A stretch of 21,503 nucleotides of DNA from NCBI GenBank assembly GCA_003563255.1, contig PWSL01000191.1, positions 1 through 21,503 on the forward strand, given 5' to 3'. The DNA is from Desulfonatronospira sp. (lineage in GTDB: Bacteria > Desulfobacterota > Desulfovibrionia > Desulfovibrionales > Desulfonatronovibrionaceae). A program made the position numbers and the translations under genes. Below are positions 1 to 6,744 of this stretch, one piece after another; positions within the stretch are counted from its first letter, which is position 1; each line of letters begins with the position of its first letter. The notes below the pieces were generated by a model, which saw only the letters and a list, made by a program, of their open reading frames with translations, was not told the origin of the DNA and did no database searches.

Positions 1-1
1 A

Positions 2-445
2 GAATGTCTGAAAAGAGAAATCCGGGAAGAACTGGCTCTAGAGATTGACATTGCGGGTGAATTGTCCCCAGCTACTCATCACTACCCGGACTTCATTGTT
101 ACCCTTTATCCTTTCATCTGCAAGGCAACGACCTCCGGATTCAAGCTTGCAGAACATGCAGAAGCTGCCTGGTTTCCACCGGGCGAGCTTACCGGCCTGG
201 ACTGGGCCGAGGCTGATCTGCCGGTCCTTGATGCATACCTTGCTACGCTCGATCTCCGACATCTGGTTAAAGACCCCTTCCCCATGTTCTGTGGAATAAA
301 AATACCTTTTGAGTATGTTAAAAAAACGGGCTTGATCATTATTGAATTTTCTGTTCAAATCTCTCCAAGTAAGAATAATTACATCTGTTGCGTAGTGAAT
401 GCTGTTTTGTATGGTATTAATAATGAAATTCTCAGATTCCCTTAA
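2..445 (+). CDS. Nudix hydrolase (MutT-like), N-terminus cut off by the window edge
   Basis: The reading frame is open from base 2 to the TAA at 443-445 (147 residues visible). Its first visible residues, ECLKREIREELAL, are the second half of a Nudix box (pattern E-x7-R-E-x2-E-E), where the REIREE residues bind the metal in nucleoside diphosphate-X hydrolases. The next segment (HHYPDF, LYPFICK, then EHAEAAWFPPGEL and DWAEADLPVL) matches the second half of small MutT/8-oxo-dGTP or CTP pyrophosphohydrolases, which clean damaged or unusual nucleotides from the cytosolic pool. MutT proteins usually end soon after the DLPVL helix. Here about 60 further residues follow, encoded by DNA that becomes very AT-rich from about base 285, so the tail is probably not native. 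The gene is most likely a flanking chromosomal gene and not part of the defence operon. Family call is firm; the exact substrate is not known. Confidence 0.8.
   Translation, partial: ECLKREIREELALEIDIAGELSPATHHYPDFIVTLYPFICKATTSGFKLAEHAEAAWFPPGELTGLDWAEADLPVLDAYLATLDLRHLVKDPFPMFCGIKIPFEYVKKTGLIIIEFSVQISPSKNNYICCVVNAVLYGINNEILRFP
332..360 (+). promoter_or_regulatory. weak candidate promoter for the phosphorothioation operon
   Basis: In the AT-rich stretch before the first operon gene, TTGATC (332-337) and TCAAAT (355-360) are 17 bases apart and each matches four of six consensus positions of a sigma-70 promoter. A second weak pair, TTGCGT (388-393) and TATGGT (410-415), has a 16-base spacer. 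Either would give a leader of roughly 30 to 90 bases before the ATG at 454. Both matches are poor and AT-rich DNA produces such pairs by chance. The region is the only non-coding-like stretch upstream of the operon, so the promoter is likely to be somewhere here. Confidence 0.25.
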
Positions 446-453
446 GTAATATT

Positions 454-1341
454 ATGTCTAGAAGGAAAAATAGATTTTCCGGGCACCAAACTTTTGCCTT
501 TCGCTATGGTTGGCTTGAAAAAGGTTATCGCTTTTTAAGTGAAAATAAATGGTTTACTGACGAAGATGCCATCGTGGAGCTAGGCGTTGGCAAGAATATG
601 GTTGATAGCATCAAATATTGGTGCGAAATGACTGACATTGTTGCCGACGGCAAGTTGACCGACTTTGCGCACAATTTGCTTTCCAACGATGGCTGGGATC
701 CTTTCTTGGAAAATGACGCCTCATTATGGCTGTTGCACTGGAAATTGTGTACCAACCGTGAATTTCTCAGTGCCGGCGGCACCATGTTTTCGTATTTGCA
801 TAAGCCGGAATTTAGCAAAAGAGAGGTTGCTGAGCTTCTAGTTCGCATCATTGAGCAGGGTTCTAAAAAACCGCCTTCTGATAGCGTTTTATTGCGAGAT
901 ATAGATTGCTATATTCGAGTTTATGCAGGTTCCAGGCGTTTTGAGAAAAAGAAAGCCGTAGAAGAATCTTTTGATTGCCCTCTGCAAGAACTGGGGCTGA
1001 TCCATCACATGTCCGATGCTGAAATGTACCGTTTTGCCATTGGCCCCAAATCATCGTTGCCGCCGGAAATTATCGGCTATGCGGTGTGTGATTATTTCAG
1101 TCATGGCAAACGAGATTCTGCCAGGGTTCAGGAAGTTCTGTACCATGAGTTCAGTCCCGGCCAAGTGTTCATGCTTGACGAAAATTCGTTGGTAGAAGCG
1201 ATCAACATTCTGAATAATGACCCAAACTGGGGAAAATACTTTAAGTTTACCGAATCAGCCGGTATCGCAAGGGTTGAGTGCTCCCTTGACGACGGCAATG
1301 AGTTGCTGAGATTTTTCTACACGCGGGAGAAGGGCGAATGA
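454..1341 (+). CDS. sspB: DUF4007 family protein, SspB-like putative DNA nickase
   Basis: The 295-residue protein opens with FSGHQTFAFRYGWLEKG (residues 8-24), the hallmark of DUF4007. It continues with AIVELGVGKNMVDSIKYW, then LTDFAHNLL and DASLWLLHWKLCTN, all in family order and at full family length. In the SspABCD phosphorothioation system the DUF4007 member SspB acts as a sequence-specific DNA nickase that prepares one strand for sulfur insertion (family knowledge). The middle segment looks like a winged-helix DNA-binding part and no signal peptide or membrane segment is seen, so it should work in the cytosol on DNA. It is the first gene of the operon, 8 bases after the Nudix stop, with only a weak ribosome site. 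Its TGA overlaps the ATG of the next gene (ATGA), which indicates translational coupling to the SspC-like ATPase. A second, diverged DUF4007 gene lies at 16193. Confidence 0.82.
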   Translation: MSRRKNRFSGHQTFAFRYGWLEKGYRFLSENKWFTDEDAIVELGVGKNMVDSIKYWCEMTDIVADGKLTDFAHNLLSNDGWDPFLENDASLWLLHWKLCTNREFLSAGGTMFSYLHKPEFSKREVAELLVRIIEQGSKKPPSDSVLLRDIDCYIRVYAGSRRFEKKKAVEESFDCPLQELGLIHHMSDAEMYRFAIGPKSSLPPEIIGYAVCDYFSHGKRDSARVQEVLYHEFSPGQVFMLDENSLVEAINILNNDPNWGKYFKFTESAGIARVECSLDDGNELLRFFYTREKGE

Positions 1342-4300
1342 ACAAAGTAACGCAAATTAAAGACTTTGTTGATGTAGCCCCTCGCTTCTTACGTTCGGTT
1401 AACCTTGCCAGTGATTGGCATCGCTCTGAAAGCTTTGCCGGTTACATAATCACCCCCAACGTGCTGGAATCTCTTGAACGTATCCGAGATGGCCTGCAAC
1501 AAAGCAATGGGCAGCGGGCATTTACCTTGATCGGTCCTTACGGTTCGGGAAAGTCAGCCTTTGCTGTTTACCTGTGCCAACTTCTTGCCAAAGGGGCGGC
1601 AACCGCCGCCAGCGCACATAAGCAACTGGCAGACAAAGATCAAAACTTAGCCGCTAAATTTGACCAGATAAGTGGAGAAGAAAAGGCCAATGGCGGCTTT
1701 CTGCCGATTGCGATTACCGCCCGCCGTCGTCCTATTGCTCAACTGATTTTGGAAGGCTTGAGCCAATCGTTGGAAGGGTTAAAAAAAACGCAGCCCGTAC
1801 TTAACCTAATTACCCGTATTCAGGAAGCAAAAGAGCGGGATTTCTGGCAAGATACAGCCACCATCCTAACTTTTCTTGAGGAAATCGCTTCAGTAGCCAA
1901 GGTCCAGGGGTACAGCGGTATATTGTTGCTGATAGATGAAGCCGGCAAAACCCTGGAGTATGCCCTGCAGGATCGAGAAGGCGGCGACGTGTACGTTTTT
2001 CAAGAGATTGCCGAAAACGCCAATCGTCAGTCATCTATTCCGCTGCTGTTCCTGATCACCTTACACCAAATGTTTGACGATTATGTCGAGCTGGCGGAAC
2101 GAACCATCCGGGCCGAGTGGACCAAGGTACAAGAGCGTTTTCACGCCATCCAATTTGCTGAAACCGCAGCAACCACCATGCAATTGGTTGCCGATGCCCT
2201 CCATCACCCGCGGCCTTTGCCGAAAAAGGTAGCACAGGCCATAGATGATGTGTTGTCAGATTTGGAAAAATGCTCCGTGCCGTTGCCCATCGGCATGAAC
2301 ATGAACTCTTTCCGACAACTGGCCCAACGAAGCTGGCCGCTACATCCCACGGTTTTACTTGCCATCCCTCACCTGTTTCGCAGACTGGCTCAAAATGAAC
2401 GCTCAATTTTTTCATATTTAACCAGCCACGAACCGTATGGTTTCCAGGAGCACATTCGTAAGAGCGTTGACAAGGATGTAGGATTTGTGCGCTTGCACGA
2501 CCTTTATACTTACCTGTTAGCCAATTTTGAAGCTGGTTTGGCTCGCCTGCCCCACGCCAAGCGTTTGCTCGAAGCCAATGATGTCATTAATAGCCGACGC
2601 GGCCTATCGGAGTTGTCTGTCGAATTAATCCGTACGATTGCGATGTTGAACGTACTAGGGGAAATTTGTCCTTTGCGCGCTAGGGCCAAGTTTTTGGCCT
2701 GTGCCTTCCGGGTCAATGACATAGAGGCAGAGCTCTCGTCATTAAAGCAACAGTCCATCATTACCTTTCGACAACTTGACGGCAGCTACAGGGTTTGGGA
2801 AGGCAGCGACGTTGATATCGAAGCCAGGATGAAAGAAGCTCGCCGCCACCTTCACCTGGAAGGCCATTCATTACTGGCAACACTCCGTCGGCACCTGCCT
2901 CCGCGCACCCTGATAGCACGTCGTCACAATTTGCTTACTGGGGCGTATCGTTTTTTTAACATTACATATACCGAGAAGCTGGAAAAACCGGATAAATATG
3001 CCTCGCTGAAGTTCTCGGACGAAGCCTGCGGGAAGGTGGTGGTGGTAATTCCCAATGCGGACTGGGCCGCATTACGCAAGGGCGCCGAACAGGCCACCCG
3101 TGTTCAGCCAAAGTTGATTGTTGCCTTACCGAAACAAATTGAAACCCTGCGAAGCATGGTGGAAGAAGTAGCCTGTCTGCGGTGGGTAGCGGAACATACC
3201 GAAGAGCTACGTGATGATCGAGTCGCCCGCCGAGAGCTAAGCCTGCGCCTAGTGGAAAGCGAACAAAGAATTTCCCAACTTTTGCAAACGCTGATCGATC
3301 CCAGGCCAGCACCTTACGGCAACTCGTGTCGCTGGTTCTGGCAGGGACAGGACCAGAAGGTAAAATCTTTGGCCGAAGTAACCAGGCTGGTTTCAACGGC
3401 TTGTGATACAATCTTTCCCCAAAGCCCCTGCTTGCGTAATGAACTTATAGCCAGGCGATCGATTTCGTCGGCTGCCGCCGCTGCAAGGCGTAACTTATTG
3501 GAAAAAATGCTGATCCAACATGATCAGGAGCGCCTTGGTATTAATGGCTTTCCTCCTGAAAGGAGCATGTACGAATCGGTACTGCGTGCTTCCGGTCTCC
3601 ACACCCTTGATTCGGCAACCGGGCGATGGCAATTCCAGCCCCCCCCGAAAGACAACAACGTGAACTTAAGGCCCTGCTGGGATCTATTGGAAAGTAAAAT
3701 CTTCACCTCTGAGGTCAATCAGGTCTCACTGAAAGAGATTTTCAATGAGATGGCCAAAGAGCCAATCGGCTTGGCAGGCGGCGTTCACCCGGTTATCTTC
3801 ACCAGTTTTTATCTTTGCCACCAAGATGTGCTGTTTCTCTATCGGGAAGGCAGTTTTTTGCCCGATCCTCAGATCGCCCATTTCGAATTGTTACAAAGAA
3901 GGCCGGATTTGTTTACGGTTTCCGGCGCGCGTCTTGATGGCATACGTTACAGAGTAATAAAGCGTTTGGCCAAAGGGCTTGGTACCTCAGCCAACACCGC
4001 ATCGGTAATCCGGGCTTTATTCCGGGTGCTCAATGCCTTACCATCGGTTACCAAAAAGACTTCCCGGCTATACCCTGAATTTGTTGTTGAAATGCGCGAC
4101 AAATTTATGAATGCCCGCTCGCCGGAAAAATTGCTTTTTTCTGAGTTGCCGGAATGCTTCGGTCTAAAACCCTTTCTGGCCAATGAGCAGCGTGACGAAG
4201 ACATCGAAAACTTCTTCGCTAAACTCAACGCTGCGCTTCAGACTTTAGTGGGTTATGCCGCTGCTCTGCGTGACACAATGCGGAACAACCTGTTACGCAA

Positions 4301-4754
4301 ATGTCAACTGCCTGAAAATGATGAAGGCTGGGAGGAACTTTGCCGACGGGCAGCTTGGCTTAGCCCACGCATAAACCATGAAATTTTAACCCCTTTTTGC
4401 AATAGTGTGCTCAACGGGGTCACTGATAATCACAATCCGGCTCCGGCGCTTTCATATATAGTCGGCCGTGCTTTCGAACAGTGGACCGATCATGACGTTG
4501 ACCGCTTCCCTGGCCTAGCGGATGGGATAGCGGACCTGTTTCGGCAGTACTGGGGGAACTTTGGCAATTCCGGTCCCGAGTTGACCGTGGCTGAAGTACG
4601 ACAAAAAGATAAATTGCGCGCTTTGTTCAAACAGCAACTGCCCAAACTGGCAGGCAGAACAACATCTTACCGTGTTATGCGCGCCGCTATGCAAGAAGCA
4701 CTGCAAGAGTTGGAAAACGCGACGCAAACAAACGAAAATGGCAGGAGGAGCTGA
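1338..4754 (+). CDS. sspC: SspC-like large P-loop ATPase
   Basis: A 1138-residue cytosolic ATPase. Walker A is GPYGSGKS (residues 66-73) and Walker B is ILLLIDEAGK (195-204). A sensor-like strand LLFLITLHQMFDDY (236-249) is followed by EWTKVQERF, a pattern also found in BREX BrxC/PglY-type ATPases. Residues near 560-680 hold a second alpha/beta stretch (KVVVVIPNADW, KLIVALP) followed by helices, again as in those large ATPases. In Ssp systems SspC is the ATPase needed for phosphorothioation and is encoded next to SspB; the position here fits. Its role is probably to remodel DNA or license the modification complex, but how is not known. It starts inside the sspB stop codon and ends one base before sspD, so the three are co-translated. 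DNA is about 50% GC through most of the gene, higher than in sspD. Confidence 0.72.
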   Translation: MNKVTQIKDFVDVAPRFLRSVNLASDWHRSESFAGYIITPNVLESLERIRDGLQQSNGQRAFTLIGPYGSGKSAFAVYLCQLLAKGAATAASAHKQLADKDQNLAAKFDQISGEEKANGGFLPIAITARRRPIAQLILEGLSQSLEGLKKTQPVLNLITRIQEAKERDFWQDTATILTFLEEIASVAKVQGYSGILLLIDEAGKTLEYALQDREGGDVYVFQEIAENANRQSSIPLLFLITLHQMFDDYVELAERTIRAEWTKVQERFHAIQFAETAATTMQLVADALHHPRPLPKKVAQAIDDVLSDLEKCSVPLPIGMNMNSFRQLAQRSWPLHPTVLLAIPHLFRRLAQNERSIFSYLTSHEPYGFQEHIRKSVDKDVGFVRLHDLYTYLLANFEAGLARLPHAKRLLEANDVINSRRGLSELSVELIRTIAMLNVLGEICPLRARAKFLACAFRVNDIEAELSSLKQQSIITFRQLDGSYRVWEGSDVDIEARMKEARRHLHLEGHSLLATLRRHLPPRTLIARRHNLLTGAYRFFNITYTEKLEKPDKYASLKFSDEACGKVVVVIPNADWAALRKGAEQATRVQPKLIVALPKQIETLRSMVEEVACLRWVAEHTEELRDDRVARRELSLRLVESEQRISQLLQTLIDPRPAPYGNSCRWFWQGQDQKVKSLAEVTRLVSTACDTIFPQSPCLRNELIARRSISSAAAAARRNLLEKMLIQHDQERLGINGFPPERSMYESVLRASGLHTLDSATGRWQFQPPPKDNNVNLRPCWDLLESKIFTSEVNQVSLKEIFNEMAKEPIGLAGGVHPVIFTSFYLCHQDVLFLYREGSFLPDPQIAHFELLQRRPDLFTVSGARLDGIRYRVIKRLAKGLGTSANTASVIRALFRVLNALPSVTKKTSRLYPEFVVEMRDKFMNARSPEKLLFSELPECFGLKPFLANEQRDEDIENFFAKLNAALQTLVGYAAALRDTMRNNLLRKCQLPENDEGWEELCRRAAWLSPRINHEILTPFCNSVLNGVTDNHNPAPALSYIVGRAFEQWTDHDVDRFPGLADGIADLFRQYWGNFGNSGPELTVAEVRQKDKLRALFKQQLPKLAGRTTSYRVMRAAMQEALQELENATQTNENGRRS
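4743..4750 (+). promoter_or_regulatory. strong ribosome binding site that fixes the sspD start
   Basis: AGGAGGAG lies five bases before the ATG at 4756, inside the end of the sspC coding region. This favours 4756 over the longer in-frame start at 4672, which would run deep into sspC and add 28 residues with no family match. Confidence 0.7.
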
Positions 4755-4755
4755 A

Positions 4756-5601
4756 ATGGTTCTTGAAACACAGAAAGCAAACCTTGATGGCAAAAAAGTT
4801 CGCCATATTCTGGCCCTTTCCGGTGGCAAAGACAGTTCAGCGCTGGCTGTTTACATGCTCGATAAGGTTCCGGAAATGGAATATGTGTTTTGTGATACTG
4901 GCGAAGAGCTTGGTGAAACATACGAGTACATAGAGAAATTAAAAAATTTTCTTTGTAAAGATGTTGCCTGGTTGAAGTCAGACAAAGATTTTAAGTTCTA
5001 TCTTGATATGTACAATGGTGTTCTTCCAGATGCAAACACTAGGTGGTGCACTAGGATGCTTAAAATAAAGCCGTATGAAGAATACATAGGGGATGATCAT
5101 GTGGTTAGCTATGTTGGGATTCGCGCTGATGAGCCTCACAGAAAAGGATATATATCAACCAAGAAAAACATTACTACTGTATACCCCTTTATTGAAAACA
5201 ACATTAGACGAGAAGATGTAATAAGAATCTTGCATGATGCAGGGTTAGGGCTTCCCGATTATTACAAGTGGAGATCGCGTTCTGGTTGCTATTTCTGTTT
5301 TTTTCAGCAAAAAATTGAGTGGATTGGACTTTTAGAAAATCATCCTGAACTTTTCAAAAAAGCAATGAAATATGAAAAGGATGGTTCTGAGTCCAGTGAC
5401 GTTGGTTTCACTTGGTGCCAAAGTGAAAGTCTGAGAAAAATGACTATGCCAATCAGGATAGATCAGATAAAAAAGGAACATAAACTTCGTCAATCAAGGC
5501 TAAATAATGGTTTTATGGCAGAACAAAGATTGGCAGATGTTTGGCTCGATGACTTTACCGATTCGTCAACCAGTACGGCGTGCAATATTTGCCACTTATA
5601 G
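4756..5601 (+). CDS. sspD: PAPS-reductase-fold PP-loop ATP pyrophosphatase, SspD/DndC-like
   Basis: The 281-residue protein has the PP-loop SGGKDS (residues 22-27) of ATP pyrophosphatases. RWCTRMLKIKP follows (Cys98), a motif shared with PAPS reductases and DndC, then SGCYFCFFQQ (Cys178, Cys181). The very C-terminus carries a further CxxC (Cys276, Cys279). These cysteines could hold an iron-sulfur cluster, as known for DndC, or a zinc. The expected role is to activate the DNA backbone with ATP and pass in sulfur received from the cysteine desulfurase encoded next door. DndC proteins are usually near 500 residues, so this compact form fits SspD better. The gene is AT-rich (some lines near 30% GC) compared with sspC. 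It begins one base after the sspC stop and ends 8 bases before sspA. Confidence 0.82.
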   Translation: MVLETQKANLDGKKVRHILALSGGKDSSALAVYMLDKVPEMEYVFCDTGEELGETYEYIEKLKNFLCKDVAWLKSDKDFKFYLDMYNGVLPDANTRWCTRMLKIKPYEEYIGDDHVVSYVGIRADEPHRKGYISTKKNITTVYPFIENNIRREDVIRILHDAGLGLPDYYKWRSRSGCYFCFFQQKIEWIGLLENHPELFKKAMKYEKDGSESSDVGFTWCQSESLRKMTMPIRIDQIKKEHKLRQSRLNNGFMAEQRLADVWLDDFTDSSTSTACNICHL

Positions 5602-5609
5602 GAAATTCT

Positions 5610-6743
5610 ATGCCGATATACTGGGACCATAACGCTACTACTCCATGTGCCGATGAAGTAATTAAGGCCATGCAGCCTTTTTACTCAGAGAAATACGGTA
5701 ATCCGTCAAGCCCACACGTAGCTGGCAAAACAGCAAAAATTGCAATTGAAGAAGCTCGTCAAAAAGTTGCTGTGCTTGCTAATTGTCTTCCCGAGGATAT
5801 CTTTTTTACATCGGGAGCTACAGAAAGTAATAACATTATTTTTTTAAGCATGTTGCTTGTCGAGTGTAGCAAAAGAAAACAAATAGTTACATCACATCTT
5901 GAACACAAATCTGTTTCTGAGCCGATAATGATATTGGCTGAAAAGGGCTTTGAGGTTTTATATTTACCAACTAAAAATGGAGTTGTTGATATTGATGAAG
6001 CCGCAAATATCATAACGCCAAAAACAGCACTTGTTTCTGTGCAGGCCGCTAACAATGAGATCGGCACACTACAGCCGATTAAAGAATTGTCTGAAATATC
6101 ACATAAGGTTGGCGCATATTTTCACACTGATGCCGCACAGGCATTAGGGAAAATTGATGTTGATCTTGATTGGTGGGGGTGTGATCTTGCGTCATTTAGT
6201 TCTCACAAATTATATGGTCCTAAAGGCGCGGGCGCTCTTTTTGTAAAGAGGGGGCGTTCTGGGTTTCCCTGGCCTTGCGTATTACGAGGTGGTGACCAAG
6301 AGCAGGGTTTAAGGCCTGGGACAGTCAATGTTCCAGCGGTGGTAGGTTTCGGAGAAGCGTGTGCGTTAGCTACAAGATATCTTTTTGACGATATCGCCAA
6401 GTTATCTTCATTGCGAGATTGGCTGGAAAAAACACTTTTGGATTGGTTTCCATGGTGCATCATTCACGCCCAGGATGCACCAAGACTTCCTGGCACCACA
6501 AGCTTAGCGATTCCAGGCTTACCGGCAGACTTGCTGATTTCTAATTGTAGGGATTTCTGTATATCTTCTGGGGCTGCCTGCTCTCATGGTACTGTTGGTT
6601 CGTCGTTTACCTTACAGCAAATCACTTCGGATACCAAGATACTTGATGCCACGATAAGGATTTCACTTGGCAGGTCTTCCACAAAAGAAGACGTAACCAA
6701 GTTTGTTCATAGTATTAGTAAAATACTGAAGAGGTTGTCTTGA
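5610..6743 (+). CDS. sspA: cysteine desulfurase, IscS/DndA/SspA type
   Basis: A 377-residue, full-length class V aminotransferase-fold enzyme that releases sulfur from L-cysteine as a persulfide using pyridoxal phosphate. Visible family motifs are DHNATTP at the N-terminus, TSGATESNN (residues 67-75), EHKSV (98-102), HTDAAQALGK (172-181), the PLP-binding Lys200 in SSHKLYGPKG, and the catalytic Cys324 in SSGAACSHG. In this operon it should feed sulfur to the SspD-like protein. The ATG at 5610 is chosen because the protein then starts MPIYWDHNATTP as in relatives; an in-frame GTG at 5580 inside sspD would add ten residues that do not fit. A housekeeping IscS is unlikely, since no iscU, iscA or hscA gene is nearby and both neighbours belong to phosphorothioation. 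The symbol follows the Ssp system and is unrelated to stringent starvation protein A. Confidence 0.88.
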   Translation: MPIYWDHNATTPCADEVIKAMQPFYSEKYGNPSSPHVAGKTAKIAIEEARQKVAVLANCLPEDIFFTSGATESNNIIFLSMLLVECSKRKQIVTSHLEHKSVSEPIMILAEKGFEVLYLPTKNGVVDIDEAANIITPKTALVSVQAANNEIGTLQPIKELSEISHKVGAYFHTDAAQALGKIDVDLDWWGCDLASFSSHKLYGPKGAGALFVKRGRSGFPWPCVLRGGDQEQGLRPGTVNVPAVVGFGEACALATRYLFDDIAKLSSLRDWLEKTLLDWFPWCIIHAQDAPRLPGTTSLAIPGLPADLLISNCRDFCISSGAACSHGTVGSSFTLQQITSDTKILDATIRISLGRSSTKEDVTKFVHSISKILKRLS

Positions 6744-6744
6744 T

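Noticed and set aside
38..358. 106-residue open frame on the minus strand over the Nudix gene
   Set aside because: It is the shadow of a recognisable Nudix frame and has no family features or ribosome site.
447..454. Palindrome TAATATTA just before the first operon gene as an operator
   Set aside because: An 8-base palindrome in AT-rich DNA is expected by chance and no second copy was seen.
1338..4754. BREX system based on the BrxC-like look of the ATPase
   Set aside because: No BrxL, BrxZ/PglZ, BrxX/PglX or BrxA/B gene is present; the neighbours are phosphorothioation genes.
5580..5609. GTG start ten codons upstream for the cysteine desulfurase
   Set aside because: The added residues do not fit the family, and ATG 5610 gives the normal N-terminus.
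5610..6743. Housekeeping IscS for iron-sulfur cluster assembly
   Set aside because: No isc or suf genes are nearby, and it sits between two phosphorothioation genes with gaps of 8 bases and 1 base.
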